From: Clostridiales bacterium
GTDB taxonomy: Bacteria; Bacillota_A; Clostridia; Oscillospirales; Oscillospiraceae
Assembly: GCA_019417795.1 (NCBI GenBank)
Contig: DXUR01000186.1
Span: 1-5,942, forward strand
DNA: 5,942 bases
Direction: 5' to 3'
The notes under the pieces were generated by a model, which saw only the letters and a list, made by a program, of their open reading frames with translations, did not search any database and was not told the DNA's origin. Positions 1 to 5,942 of the stretch are shown piece after piece (the first letter of the stretch is position 1; every line of letters starts with the position of its first letter). Position numbers and translations under genes: made by a program.

Positions 1-744
1 GTTTTGCAAAAGGTCGTCCTGATCTCCGTTGCGGCTATGGCGGTGGCCTTCGCCATTCTGACGTTTGTATTTCACAGACTTGAGGGCGTGAAATTTGAAG
101 AGGGTTTCTTGCGGGTGTCGGCACAGGCCGATGACCCCGCCGCGACGGTCTACGCCGGGAAGGTTCAGGGTGAGCGGGTGAAGATCACCGTGACGGACTG
201 CCCCGATGAACAGCGGACGGCGGTGGAGGTTCAGGTCGGGGACCGCGTCCGTGACGAGTGCGTGGTGGAGACCGGCCTGCCGCCCATTCAGGCGGACCAG
301 CTGGGACCGGTGGAGCACATCCGAATCACCCGGAACGGTCAGCTCCTTTTTGAGGGCGGCTATACGGCGGAGCACGACATGGGATGGTACGATCTGGAGG
401 GAAACTGGGATCCCTTTACCATGTCCGTTTCCTATAGCAGCACTGCTGGAGACGATTACTGGGAGCATTATGAAACGGATAGGGGGACGATTCTCAGCTT
501 TGCCCGTGGGCCGCAGCTGGTGAGCCGGGGCAGCTGGGAGCTGTATTTTGCCATGCTGCTGCTTTCCGCCCTGCTGGCGCTGGACGCCGCCTTTCCACTG
601 GTGATTTTCCATTGGCAGCATATGTGCGATGTGAAAGACCCGGAGCCTTCGGACTTCTATCTGGGAATGCAGCGGGCGGGCTGGTGCGTTTATCCCTTTT
701 TGATTCTCATTGGGTACATCATCGCCCTGCGGGCGCTGCCATAG
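1..744 (+). CDS. Uncharacterised membrane protein with extracytoplasmic domain (5' end probably cut by the window edge)
   Basis: I do not recognise a characterised family. The frame is open to the left edge. The first usable start in view is TTG at 4, giving 246 aa, but no ribosome binding site can be seen and a hydrophobic helix begins only three residues in, so the true start is probably upstream. Numbering from that TTG: a transmembrane helix at about 4-23; a polar domain at about 24-179, probably outside the membrane, with two cysteines (C66, C86) and many beta-prone stretches such as GERVKITVT and GQLLFEGGY; a second helix at about 181-203; a short charged loop; and a third helix at about 228-243. 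The stop is TAG at 742. A 102-bp gap separates it from traX and I see no clear terminator there. The beta-rich domain between helices resembles hypothetical membrane proteins common in gut clostridia, but that is an impression, not a match. The coding call is firm; the function is unknown. Confidence 0.8.
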   Translation, partial: VLQKVVLISVAAMAVAFAILTFVFHRLEGVKFEEGFLRVSAQADDPAATVYAGKVQGERVKITVTDCPDEQRTAVEVQVGDRVRDECVVETGLPPIQADQLGPVEHIRITRNGQLLFEGGYTAEHDMGWYDLEGNWDPFTMSVSYSSTAGDDYWEHYETDRGTILSFARGPQLVSRGSWELYFAMLLLSALLALDAAFPLVIFHWQHMCDVKDPEPSDFYLGMQRAGWCVYPFLILIGYIIALRALP

Positions 745-846
745 CCGACTGAAAACGGGGAATTGACCAAAAGCAAGCCAATATATGTCCGAACGGGCAT
801 TTTACATACAGAAAAACACAAAAAACATTGCAAAGGAAAACATACT

Positions 847-1587
847 ATGGAACACACAAAAACCAAGGGGTGTCTGGACAGCCTGACCTTAAAACTGCTG
901 GCCATGGCCCTCATGCTCTGCGACCACCTGTGGGCCACGGTGCTGCCGGGGTGGATGTGGCTGACGGCAGTGGGCCGCATCGCCTTTCCCATTTTCGCCT
1001 TTCAGGTGGCGGAGGGCTTTCAGCGCACCCATGACCGGAAAAAGTACCTGCTGCGGATGCTGGTCTTTGCCCTGATCTCTGAGATCCCCTTTAACTACCT
1101 GTACTACTCCTCCCCGGTGTTCCCCTTCCATCAGAACGTGATGTTCACCTTCTTCATCGCCCTTCTGCTGATGCTGGGGCTGGAAAAGGTCCGGAGCAAG
1201 GGGGCGGGGCTGTATATCCTCGCCGCCGTTTTGAGCCTGCCCGTGGGCTATTTCCTTGGAACGGTCGGCATGGTGGATTACTACGGCAGCGGCGTGGTCA
1301 CGGTGCTGATCTTCTACCTCTGCCGCCAGATCCCCTACGGCTGGATCGGCGAGGTGGCGGGACTGGCCTTCCTGAACTGCAAGCTGCTGGGGGGCATGAC
1401 CATCCCCCTGACGCTGGGGAGCTGGACGCTGGAATTTCCGGAGCAGGGCTTGGCACTGCTGGCCCTGATCCCCATTTGGCTGTATAACGGCAGACAGGGC
1501 GCTCACAATAAGGCCATCCAGTATGCCTGCTACGCTTTTTATCCCGCCCACATGCTGATCCTGGCATTGCTGCGGATGTATTTGTAA
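847..1587 (+). CDS. traX: TraX family membrane protein (putative acetyltransferase-like)
   Basis: The 246-aa protein is almost wholly hydrophobic, with roughly eight membrane segments. It carries the conserved blocks of the TraX family: the N-terminal LKLLAMALMLCDHLW block with the D26-H27 pair, GRIAFPIFAFQVAEGF at 43-58, RRLL/SEIPFN-type residues around 70-83, HQNVMFTFF at 96-104, LYNGRQG at 212-218, and a C-terminal FYPAHMLIL near 231-239. In F plasmid, TraX N-acetylates the pilin subunit. Chromosomal homologues are common in Firmicutes far from any conjugation genes and their substrate is unknown, which is the case here. I chose ATG 847 because AAAGGA at 832-837 lies about 9-10 bases upstream. 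The frame stays open back to a TTG at 763, but that extension (28 residues, Lys/His-rich) looks unlike coding sequence and lacks a ribosome binding site. It is followed after 12 bases by ybaK, so the two probably form an operon. The family call is strong; the enzymatic role is inferred. Confidence 0.9.
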   Translation: MEHTKTKGCLDSLTLKLLAMALMLCDHLWATVLPGWMWLTAVGRIAFPIFAFQVAEGFQRTHDRKKYLLRMLVFALISEIPFNYLYYSSPVFPFHQNVMFTFFIALLLMLGLEKVRSKGAGLYILAAVLSLPVGYFLGTVGMVDYYGSGVVTVLIFYLCRQIPYGWIGEVAGLAFLNCKLLGGMTIPLTLGSWTLEFPEQGLALLALIPIWLYNGRQGAHNKAIQYACYAFYPAHMLILALLRMYL

Positions 1588-1602
1588 GAGGTGAGATCTG
1601 TG
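1585..1602 (+). promoter_or_regulatory. Ribosome binding site deciding the GTG start of ybaK
   Basis: The stretch AAGAGGTGAGATC from 1586 closely copies the ideal anti-16S complement AAGGAGGTGATC. It overlaps the TAA stop of traX (1585-1587). Its AGAGG core (1587-1591) ends 8 bases before GTG at 1600, so 1600 is preferred over GTG at 1591, which lies inside the Shine-Dalgarno sequence itself. The overlap suggests translational coupling between traX and ybaK. Confidence 0.75.
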
Positions 1603-2085
1603 TCCAAGCACAAGGAAGAAAAAACCAATGTCATGCGGACGCTGGAGCAGAAGAAGATCGCCTACACGCCCCATGAGTACCCGGCGGACGGCCCGGTGGA
1701 CGGTGTCTCCGTGGCGGCGTATCTGAATCAGGACCCGGAGCAGGTGTTCAAGACCCTGGTGACAAAGGGCGCCGGCGGCGGATACTATGTGTTCGACATT
1801 CCGGTGGCGGAAAATCTGGATCTGAAAAAGGCAGCCAAGGCGGTGGGAGAGAAATCCATCGCCATGCTGCCCCAGAAGGAACTGCTGCCCCTGACGGGCT
1901 ATGTCCACGGCGGCTGTTCCCCGGTGGGCATGAAAAAGCAGTTCCCCACGGTGTTCCATGAGACGGCGGAGTTGTTCGACACCATCTGCGTCTCCGCCGG
2001 CAAGATCGGCGCGCAGGTGGAGGTCGCCCCGGCGGACCTCATTGCCCTGCTGGGGGCACAGACGGCGGACGTCACTGTGGAATGA
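1600..2085 (+). CDS. ybaK: YbaK/EbsC family Cys-tRNA(Pro)/Cys-tRNA(Cys) deacylase
   Basis: This 161-aa soluble cytoplasmic protein belongs to the YbaK branch of the ProRS INS-like editing domains. These enzymes hydrolyse cysteine from tRNA(Pro) mischarged by prolyl-tRNA synthetase, acting in trans on the synthetase-tRNA complex. Family landmarks are in order: EKTNVMRTLEQ near the N-terminus, PHEYPADG at 24-31, DPEQVFKTLV at 45-54 with K51 matching the conserved catalytic-site lysine of the family, YVFDIPVAENLDLKKAAKA in the middle, LLPLTGYVHGGCSPVGMKK at 95-113 (the hallmark glycine-rich GGCSPVG loop), and SAGKIGAQVEVAPADL at 132-147. The length is typical (about 155-165 aa) and nothing is missing. 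Start GTG 1600 was chosen from the ribosome binding site; GTG 1591 and ATG 1633 are less likely alternatives. It follows traX by 12 bases and probably shares its transcript. A 126-bp gap with a promoter separates it from uvrA. The proofreading specificity for Cys is taken from the family. Confidence 0.94.
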   Translation: MSKHKEEKTNVMRTLEQKKIAYTPHEYPADGPVDGVSVAAYLNQDPEQVFKTLVTKGAGGGYYVFDIPVAENLDLKKAAKAVGEKSIAMLPQKELLPLTGYVHGGCSPVGMKKQFPTVFHETAELFDTICVSAGKIGAQVEVAPADLIALLGAQTADVTVE

Positions 2086-2131
2086 AGGTAAAAGTTAAAA
2101 AAATGTCACTTTTGTAGATTTAAACGCATAG

Positions 2132-2160
2132 TTGACATTAAAAAATGGTTTGTGTATGCT
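2132..2160 (+). promoter_or_regulatory. Sigma-A-type promoter of uvrA
   Basis: A perfect -35 TTGACA (2132-2137) is followed after exactly 17 bases by a -10 TATGCT (2155-2160, four of six consensus bases). The surrounding 126-bp gap is AT-rich compared with the genes on both sides. Transcription would start near 2166-2168, leaving a leader of about 45 bases before the uvrA ATG. This is the best promoter in the window and implies that uvrA can be transcribed independently of traX-ybaK. Confidence 0.82.
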
Positions 2161-2167
2161 ATGACCG

Positions 2168-2179
2168 AAAACCGGTTTT
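2168..2179. promoter_or_regulatory. 12-bp perfect palindrome at the predicted uvrA transcription start (possible operator)
   Basis: AAAACCGGTTTT is a perfect inverted repeat lying at about +1 to +13 of the predicted uvrA transcript, a position where a bound repressor would block initiation. It differs from the Gram-positive LexA box (CGAAC-N4-GTTCG type): with the centre aligned, the key GAAC/GTTC positions are only partly matched. It also differs from the enterobacterial CTGT-N8-ACAG box. It has no loop, so it is a DNA site candidate rather than an RNA hairpin. The operator role is inference only. Confidence 0.35.
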
Positions 2180-2192
2180 GACTACATGAAAC

Positions 2193-2214
2193 AGGAGCGG
2201 AAAAGCAGATCATG
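2193..2214 (+). promoter_or_regulatory. Ribosome binding site of uvrA, unusually far from the ATG
   Basis: AGGAG at 2193-2197 is the only good Shine-Dalgarno match. It lies 14 bases from ATG 2212, longer than the usual 5-10. The start is still fixed by sequence: the same frame has a TGA at 2179 and no other start between it and 2212, and the protein begins with the expected UvrA N-terminus ([14 protein letters not shown]). Confidence 0.6.
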
Positions 2215-5037
2215 CAGGAAAATATCATTGTAAAAGGTGCCCGGGCCAATAACCTGAAAAATATCGACGTCACCATCCCCCGGGACAAGCTGGTGGTGAT
2301 GACCGGCGTATCCGGCAGCGGAAAATCCTCTCTGGCTTTCGACACGATCTACGCCGAGGGCCAGCGACGGTATGTGGAGAGCCTTTCCTCCTACGCCCGG
2401 ATGTTTCTGGGCCAGATGGACAAGCCGGACGTGGACTATATCGAGGGCCTCAGCCCCGCTATCTCCATCGACCAGAAAACCACCAGCAAAAACCCCCGGT
2501 CCACCGTGGGCACCGTGACGGAGATCTACGATTATCTCCGTCTGCTGTGGGCCAGAGCGGGTACGCCCCACTGCCCCAACTGCGGCAAGGAGATCCGCCA
2601 GCAGACCATCGACCAGATCATCGATCAGGTGCTGGCGTTGTCGGAGGGAACGCGAATTCAGGTGATGGCTCCGGTGATCCGGGGCAAAAAGGGCGAACAC
2701 GCCAAGGTGTTTGAGGATGCCAAGCGCTCCGGCTATGTCCGGGCCAGAGTGGACGGCAGCCTCTACGAACTGGACGAGGAGATCAAGCTGGAGAAGAACA
2801 AAAAGCACTCCATCGAGATCATCGTGGACCGACTCATTATCCGGCCTGACATCCGCCAACGGCTGACGGACAGCGTGGAGACCGCCGCCAAGCTCTCCGG
2901 CGGACTGGTGATCGTCAACCTTCTGCGGGAGGAAAAGGACCTCTCCTTCTCCCAGAACTACGCCTGCGAGGACTGCGGTATCTCCATGGAGGAGCTGACC
3001 CCCCGGATGTTCTCCTTCAACAATCCCTTCGGCGCCTGCCCCACCTGTACCGGTCTGGGGAACCAGTTAAAGGCCGACCCTGCCCTCATTGTGCAGGACG
3101 GGGAAAAGTCCATTTTGGACGGGGCGATTCAGGCCAGCGGCTGGAACAACATCCGGGGGGACGGTATTTCCCGGATGTACTTCGATGCTTTGAGCAAAAA
3201 GTACAAGTTTTCCCTGACGGAGCCGTGGAACAGTCTCAGCGATGAGGCGAAAAACATCATCCTCTACGGCACCAAGGGGGAGACACTGGAGCTGCACTAT
3301 GACCAGCCCCGGGGCAAGGGCGTTTTGAAGCAGGCCTTTGAGGGCATCTGCAACAACATTGAGCGCCGCTATAAGGAGACCCAGTCCGACGCCAGCCGGA
3401 AGGAGCTGGAGGAGCTGATGAGCGAGTGTCCCTGCCCGGACTGTCAGGGCCGCCGTCTGCGGAAGGAATCCTTGGCGGTCACGGTGGGGGAGAAGAACAT
3501 CTACGAGTTCACCACCCTCTCCGTGGAGGATGCCCTCGCATGGATGGACGGCCTGACGCTGACAGAGCAGCAAATGCTGATCGCGGACCGCATCCTGAAA
3601 GAGATCCGGTCCCGGCTGGGCTTTTTGAAATCCGTGGGCCTGGGGTATCTGACCCTGGCCCGCAGCGCCGGAACCCTTTCCGGCGGCGAGAGCCAGCGGA
3701 TCCGGCTGGCTACCCAGATCGGCAGCAGCCTCATGGGGGAGCTGTATATTCTGGACGAGCCCTCCATCGGCCTGCACCAGCGGGACAACGACAAACTGCT
3801 GGCAACCTTGCAGAATCTGCGGGATCTGGGCAATAGCCTGATCGTGGTGGAGCATGACGAGGACACCATGCGGGCAGCGGATTACCTCATTGACATCGGC
3901 CCCGGCGCCGGCGTCCACGGCGGTCAGGTGGTGGCGGCAGGTACCCCGGCGGAGGTGATGGCTAACCCCGACAGTCTGACGGGGCAGTATCTGTCCGGAA
4001 AGAAGAAAATTGAGGTGCCCACCGTTCGCCGTCCCGGAAACGGCAAGGTTTTGAAGGTCATCGGCGCGTCGGAGAATAATCTCCGGCATATCGACGTGGA
4101 GTTCCCCCTGGGCACCTTTACGGTGGTCACCGGCGTGTCCGGCAGCGGAAAGAGCTCCCTTGTAAACGAGGTGCTCTTCAAGCGGCTGGGGGCGGAGCTG
4201 ATGCGGATGAAGGTCCGCCCCGGCAAGTGCGACCGCATCGAGGGCATCGAGCAGTTGGACAAGGTGGTGAACATCGACCAGAGTCCCATTGGGCGGACGC
4301 CCCGCTCCAACCCAGCCACCTACACCGGCCTGTTCAACGACATCCGGGATCTGTTCGCCTCCACCCAGGAGGCCAAGAGCCGGGGCTACGGACAGGGGCG
4401 GTTCAGCTTCAACGTCCGGGGCGGCCGGTGCGAGGCCTGCTCCGGCGATGGCCTGCTGAAAATCGAAATGCACTTCCTGCCGGATATTTTCGTCCCCTGC
4501 GAGGTCTGTAAGGGCAGACGCTACAACCGGGAGACCTTAGAGGTCCGCTACAAGGGCAAAAACATCGCCGATGTGCTGGATATGACGGTGGATGAGGCGC
4601 TGGACTTCTTCTCTGCCCTGCCCAAGCTGAAAAAGCGGCTGCAAACCTTACAGGATGTGGGCCTGGGCTATGTGAAACTGGGCCAGCCCTCCACGGAGCT
4701 GTCCGGCGGCGAGGCCCAGCGGGTGAAGCTGGCCACGGAGCTTTCCAAGCAGGCTACCGGCAAGACCATCTATATTCTGGACGAGCCTACCACCGGCCTG
4801 CACTCCGATGACGTGCGCAAGCTGCTGGAGGTCCTCCAGCGGCTGGTGGACGCAGGGAACACAGTGGTGGTCATCGAGCACAACCTGGACGTCATCAAGT
4901 GCGCCGACCATTTGATCGACCTGGGCCCCGAGGGGGGTGACGGCGGCGGCACCATCGTTGTCACCGGCACCCCGGAGGAGGTTGCGGCCTGTCCTGCCAG
5001 CTTTACGGGGCAATACCTGAAACGGATGCTGAATTAA
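2212..5037 (+). CDS. uvrA: UvrA, excinuclease ABC subunit A
   Basis: This is the complete 941-aa damage-recognition ATPase of nucleotide excision repair, almost exactly the length of E. coli UvrA (940). A UvrA dimer scans DNA in the cytoplasm and loads UvrB, which then recruits UvrC for dual incision. Two tandem ABC modules are intact. Module I has Walker A GVSGSGKS (32-39, K38), signature LSGGESQ (489-495), Walker B LYILDEPS (511-518) and the switch histidine H548. Module II has Walker A GVSGSGKS (641-648, K647), signature LSGGEAQ (830-836), Walker B YILDEPT (854-860) and H890. The UvrB-binding and insertion regions lie between Walker A and signature I (about 118-400). Zinc-binding cysteines are all present: C252/C255 with C276/C279, C408/C411, and C740/C743 with C763/C766, the last in CX2CX19CX2C spacing. 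An extra CPNC pair sits at 121/124. The gene has its own promoter upstream and a strong terminator directly downstream, so it looks monocistronic. uvrB, often its neighbour in Firmicutes, is not in the window. Confidence 0.99.
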   Translation: MQENIIVKGARANNLKNIDVTIPRDKLVVMTGVSGSGKSSLAFDTIYAEGQRRYVESLSSYARMFLGQMDKPDVDYIEGLSPAISIDQKTTSKNPRSTVGTVTEIYDYLRLLWARAGTPHCPNCGKEIRQQTIDQIIDQVLALSEGTRIQVMAPVIRGKKGEHAKVFEDAKRSGYVRARVDGSLYELDEEIKLEKNKKHSIEIIVDRLIIRPDIRQRLTDSVETAAKLSGGLVIVNLLREEKDLSFSQNYACEDCGISMEELTPRMFSFNNPFGACPTCTGLGNQLKADPALIVQDGEKSILDGAIQASGWNNIRGDGISRMYFDALSKKYKFSLTEPWNSLSDEAKNIILYGTKGETLELHYDQPRGKGVLKQAFEGICNNIERRYKETQSDASRKELEELMSECPCPDCQGRRLRKESLAVTVGEKNIYEFTTLSVEDALAWMDGLTLTEQQMLIADRILKEIRSRLGFLKSVGLGYLTLARSAGTLSGGESQRIRLATQIGSSLMGELYILDEPSIGLHQRDNDKLLATLQNLRDLGNSLIVVEHDEDTMRAADYLIDIGPGAGVHGGQVVAAGTPAEVMANPDSLTGQYLSGKKKIEVPTVRRPGNGKVLKVIGASENNLRHIDVEFPLGTFTVVTGVSGSGKSSLVNEVLFKRLGAELMRMKVRPGKCDRIEGIEQLDKVVNIDQSPIGRTPRSNPATYTGLFNDIRDLFASTQEAKSRGYGQGRFSFNVRGGRCEACSGDGLLKIEMHFLPDIFVPCEVCKGRRYNRETLEVRYKGKNIADVLDMTVDEALDFFSALPKLKKRLQTLQDVGLGYVKLGQPSTELSGGEAQRVKLATELSKQATGKTIYILDEPTTGLHSDDVRKLLEVLQRLVDAGNTVVVIEHNLDVIKCADHLIDLGPEGGDGGGTIVVTGTPEEVAACPASFTGQYLKRMLN

Positions 5038-5041
5038 GCGG

Positions 5042-5088
5042 AAAACCGGCACTCCACGCAGCGTTTGTTGCGGGAGTGCCGGTTTTTT
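5042..5088 (+). terminator. Rho-independent terminator of uvrA
   Basis: A perfect 14-bp stem pairs AAAACCGGCACTCC (5042-5055) with GGAGTGCCGGTTTT (5073-5086). After a bulged A5056, four more pairs (CGCA 5057-5060 with TGCG 5069-5072) close an 8-base loop. The run TTTTTT at 5083-5088 follows directly. It begins five bases after the uvrA stop codon. The A-run on the ascending side could give weak activity on the other strand as well. Confidence 0.93.
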
Positions 5089-5096
5089 GATACAAT
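5068..5096 (+). promoter_or_regulatory. Extended -10 promoter of the XRE regulator, overlapping the uvrA terminator
   Basis: TACAAT (5091-5096, five of six -10 bases) is preceded by the extended -10 motif TGA (TG at 5088-5089). Seventeen bases upstream lies a weak -35, TTGCGG (5068-5073), inside the terminator loop and descending arm. Transcription would begin near 5102, giving a leader of about 25 bases before ATG 5128. An extended -10 commonly compensates for a poor -35, so the arrangement is plausible. Confidence 0.6.
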
Positions 5097-5113
5097 CAAC
5101 CCAGTAAAAACCG

Positions 5114-5130
5114 AAGGGGGATACGTTATG
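5114..5130 (+). promoter_or_regulatory. Ribosome binding site deciding the start of the XRE regulator
   Basis: AAGGGGG at 5114-5120 lies 7 bases before ATG 5128, an ideal spacing. The frame is open further upstream to a TTG at 5065, but that start lies inside the terminator hairpin and upstream of the predicted transcription start, so 5128 is preferred. Confidence 0.8.
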
Positions 5131-5886
5131 CGGCAGACGGATACCGGTGCGCTGATCGCACAGCTCCGAAAGGAACAGGGACTGACTCAAAAGCAGCTGG
5201 CAGACCAGCTTCATATATCAGACCGTACGATCAGTAAATGGGAGCGGGGGGCCGGGTTTCCGGATGTATCTCTGCTGGAACCGCTGGCGGACGCACTGCA
5301 CTGCTCAGTGGTGAGCCTCTTGGAGGGGCGGCTGGTGGAAGAACCGGCGGAGATCGACGTCCGGTCGGCTTTGACGGTGCTGATACGGGAGAGCCGCTCC
5401 GCTCTGCGGCGGGACTGGAGCCGCCGGTTCGGGATACTCTGCTGTCTGCTGATAGCGGGCTTTGTGATCTTTGGAATTTTGGATCGCAGCGGCGCGTTTC
5501 TTCAAAAGGTAGAGCGGTCCTATACAGTTGGGATCTGGCAGGATGGAGAGAAAATCGGTGAAACAGCCGTTACGATTTCCGGGGAAAGAAGCATCTGGGG
5601 ACGGAGCTACGTTGGGCGGTTTGCCATAGACGCAGTGGAGAAAACCTGTCGGGAACGCATGCAGGCAATGATCCGTTGGGAGAAGAAAAGCAACTGCGCC
5701 AATATCACATTTGCTGAGCCGGGATTTTTTGGCGCTCAGGCGGGGATCGAACATTTCTTGTATTGTGACCGGAAACTGAACTGGTTTGCCCTGTCCTTGG
5801 AGGATGGCCGGATCATCGCCAGCGATCAGGGATGGGCCCAGCTTCAGGCGCTGCGGCCCGATGAATATCCGGTATATATGAATTGA
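5128..5886 (+). CDS. Membrane-anchored XRE-family helix-turn-helix transcriptional regulator
   Basis: This 252-aa protein has a clear XRE/HTH_3 domain at about 6-62: IAQLRKEQGLTQKQLADQL, then the recognition helix region ISDRTISKWERG (30-41), then FPDVSLLEPLADAL and a final helix ending SLLEG (63-66). A charged linker with several arginines (about 70-100) leads to a single hydrophobic helix at 101-118. The arginine cluster before the helix fits the positive-inside rule, placing the DNA-binding domain in the cytoplasm and residues 120-252 outside. The outer part starts beta-rich (YTVGIWQDGEKIGETAVTISG), contains C174, C190 and C213, and matches no family I can name. The architecture suggests a one-component transmembrane regulator whose ligand and target genes are unknown. 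Codon choice looks looser than in uvrA, as expected for a weakly expressed accessory gene. It has its own promoter and ribosome binding site. The HTH and helix calls are strong; sensing is inference. Confidence 0.93.
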   Translation: MRQTDTGALIAQLRKEQGLTQKQLADQLHISDRTISKWERGAGFPDVSLLEPLADALHCSVVSLLEGRLVEEPAEIDVRSALTVLIRESRSALRRDWSRRFGILCCLLIAGFVIFGILDRSGAFLQKVERSYTVGIWQDGEKIGETAVTISGERSIWGRSYVGRFAIDAVEKTCRERMQAMIRWEKKSNCANITFAEPGFFGAQAGIEHFLYCDRKLNWFALSLEDGRIIASDQGWAQLQALRPDEYPVYMN

Positions 5887-5890
5887 GATC

Positions 5891-5926
5891 AAAAAAGCAG
5901 ACGCAGGTTTTATCCTGCGCCTGCTT
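5891..5926 (-). terminator. Probable rho-independent terminator of a convergent minus-strand gene beyond the right edge
   Basis: AAGCAG (5895-5900) pairs with CTGCTT (5921-5926). After an A5901/C5920 mismatch, CGCAGG (5902-5907) pairs with CCTGCG (5914-5919), closing the loop TTTTAT. On the + strand the hairpin is followed by CAGCGTGTCG with no T-run. On the minus strand it is followed by six T (complement of 5891-5896). It therefore reads as a terminator for transcription entering from the right, although it may also mark the 3' end of the XRE gene, which stops four bases earlier. Confidence 0.72.
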
Positions 5927-5942
5927 CAGCGTGTCGAAAAAG

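Noticed and set aside
745..846. Possible promoter before traX (TTGACC 763-768, TATGTC 784-789, TTTACA 801-806)
   Set aside because: Spacing between plausible hexamers is 15 or less, or the -10 is poor. A promoter probably exists in this AT-rich 102-bp gap, but I cannot place it. A LexA-like half-site CGAAC at 790-794 has no matching second half.
763..846. N-terminal extension of traX from TTG 763
   Set aside because: The extra 28 residues are Lys/His-rich and unlike the family N-terminus, whereas ATG 847 has a well-placed AAAGGA.
889..1959. Long minus-strand open frame (356 codons) opposite traX and ybaK
   Set aside because: It runs across two well-supported + strand genes and their gap, and its translation is low-complexity (rich in H, Q, R, G) as expected from the complement of GC-rich codons. 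No ribosome binding site or recognisable domain.
2090..2113. AAAAGT/ACTTTT inverted repeat after ybaK as a terminator
   Set aside because: Only six AT-rich pairs around a 12-base loop with no following T-run, so it would be unstable.
2082..2117. 11-codon frame starting with ATG overlapping the ybaK stop (ATGA)
   Set aside because: Too short, Lys/Val-rich by virtue of an A-rich spacer, and with no supporting ribosome binding site or conservation evidence.
2302..4157. Near-identical stretches around 2302-2330 and 4129-4157 within uvrA, and around the two signature motifs
   Set aside because: These encode the two Walker A and LSGGE motifs of the tandem ABC modules. They reflect the ancient duplication in UvrA, not a mobile or recombination repeat.
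3067..4473. Very long minus-strand open frame (468 codons) opposite uvrA
   Set aside because: It is the mirror of strongly biased uvrA codons. The translation has no domain features, and the + strand shows complete UvrA motifs throughout.
2167..5049. Shared GAAAACCGG at the uvrA leader (2167-2175) and the terminator (5041-5049) flanking uvrA
   Set aside because: Nine bases is short enough to be chance, and the terminator copy is explained by the hairpin arm. No target-site or recombination signature accompanies it.

Overview
The window is ordinary chromosomal sequence from a GC-rich member of the Firmicutes, most likely a gut clostridium of the Oscillospiraceae type (Flavonifractor, Lawsonibacter or Oscillibacter-like). 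I infer this from GC-rich, G/C-ending codons combined with Firmicutes-style signals: strong AGGAGG-like ribosome binding sites, a GTG start, and a TTGACA/TATGCT promoter. The protein repertoire also fits: a chromosomal TraX-family protein, a clostridial YbaK-type deacylase and a membrane-anchored XRE regulator. The taxonomic call comes from pattern recognition, not a search.

Five coding regions, all on the + strand, fill almost the whole window. From left to right: (1) the 3' part of an unrecognised membrane protein (1-744) whose frame is open at the left edge; (2) a TraX-family polytopic membrane protein (847-1587); (3) a YbaK/EbsC-type Cys-tRNA(Pro) deacylase (1600-2085), 12 bases after traX and almost certainly co-transcribed with it; (4) a complete, canonical uvrA of 941 aa (2212-5037) with its own sigma-A-type promoter; (5) an XRE-family helix-turn-helix regulator with one transmembrane segment and an extracytoplasmic C-terminal domain (5128-5886). 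A hairpin at the right edge has its T-tract only on the minus strand, so a convergent minus-strand gene probably lies just beyond the window.

The genes do not form an obvious common pathway. YbaK acts in translation quality control and UvrA in nucleotide excision repair. TraX-family proteins are membrane acyltransferase-like proteins of unclear role outside conjugation. The last gene looks like a one-component transmembrane regulator. The layout is traX-ybaK as a pair, then uvrA as an independent unit closed by a strong intrinsic terminator, then the regulator. The regulator's predicted extended -10 promoter is embedded in the descending arm and T-tract of the uvrA terminator.

I found no mobile element, CRISPR array, RNA gene or defence system, and no convincing undescribed system. 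The points most worth a second look are the terminator/promoter overlap downstream of uvrA, a 12-bp perfect palindrome at the predicted uvrA transcription start that is not a standard LexA box, the transmembrane XRE regulator with an unassigned sensor domain, and the uncharacterised three-helix membrane protein at the left edge.
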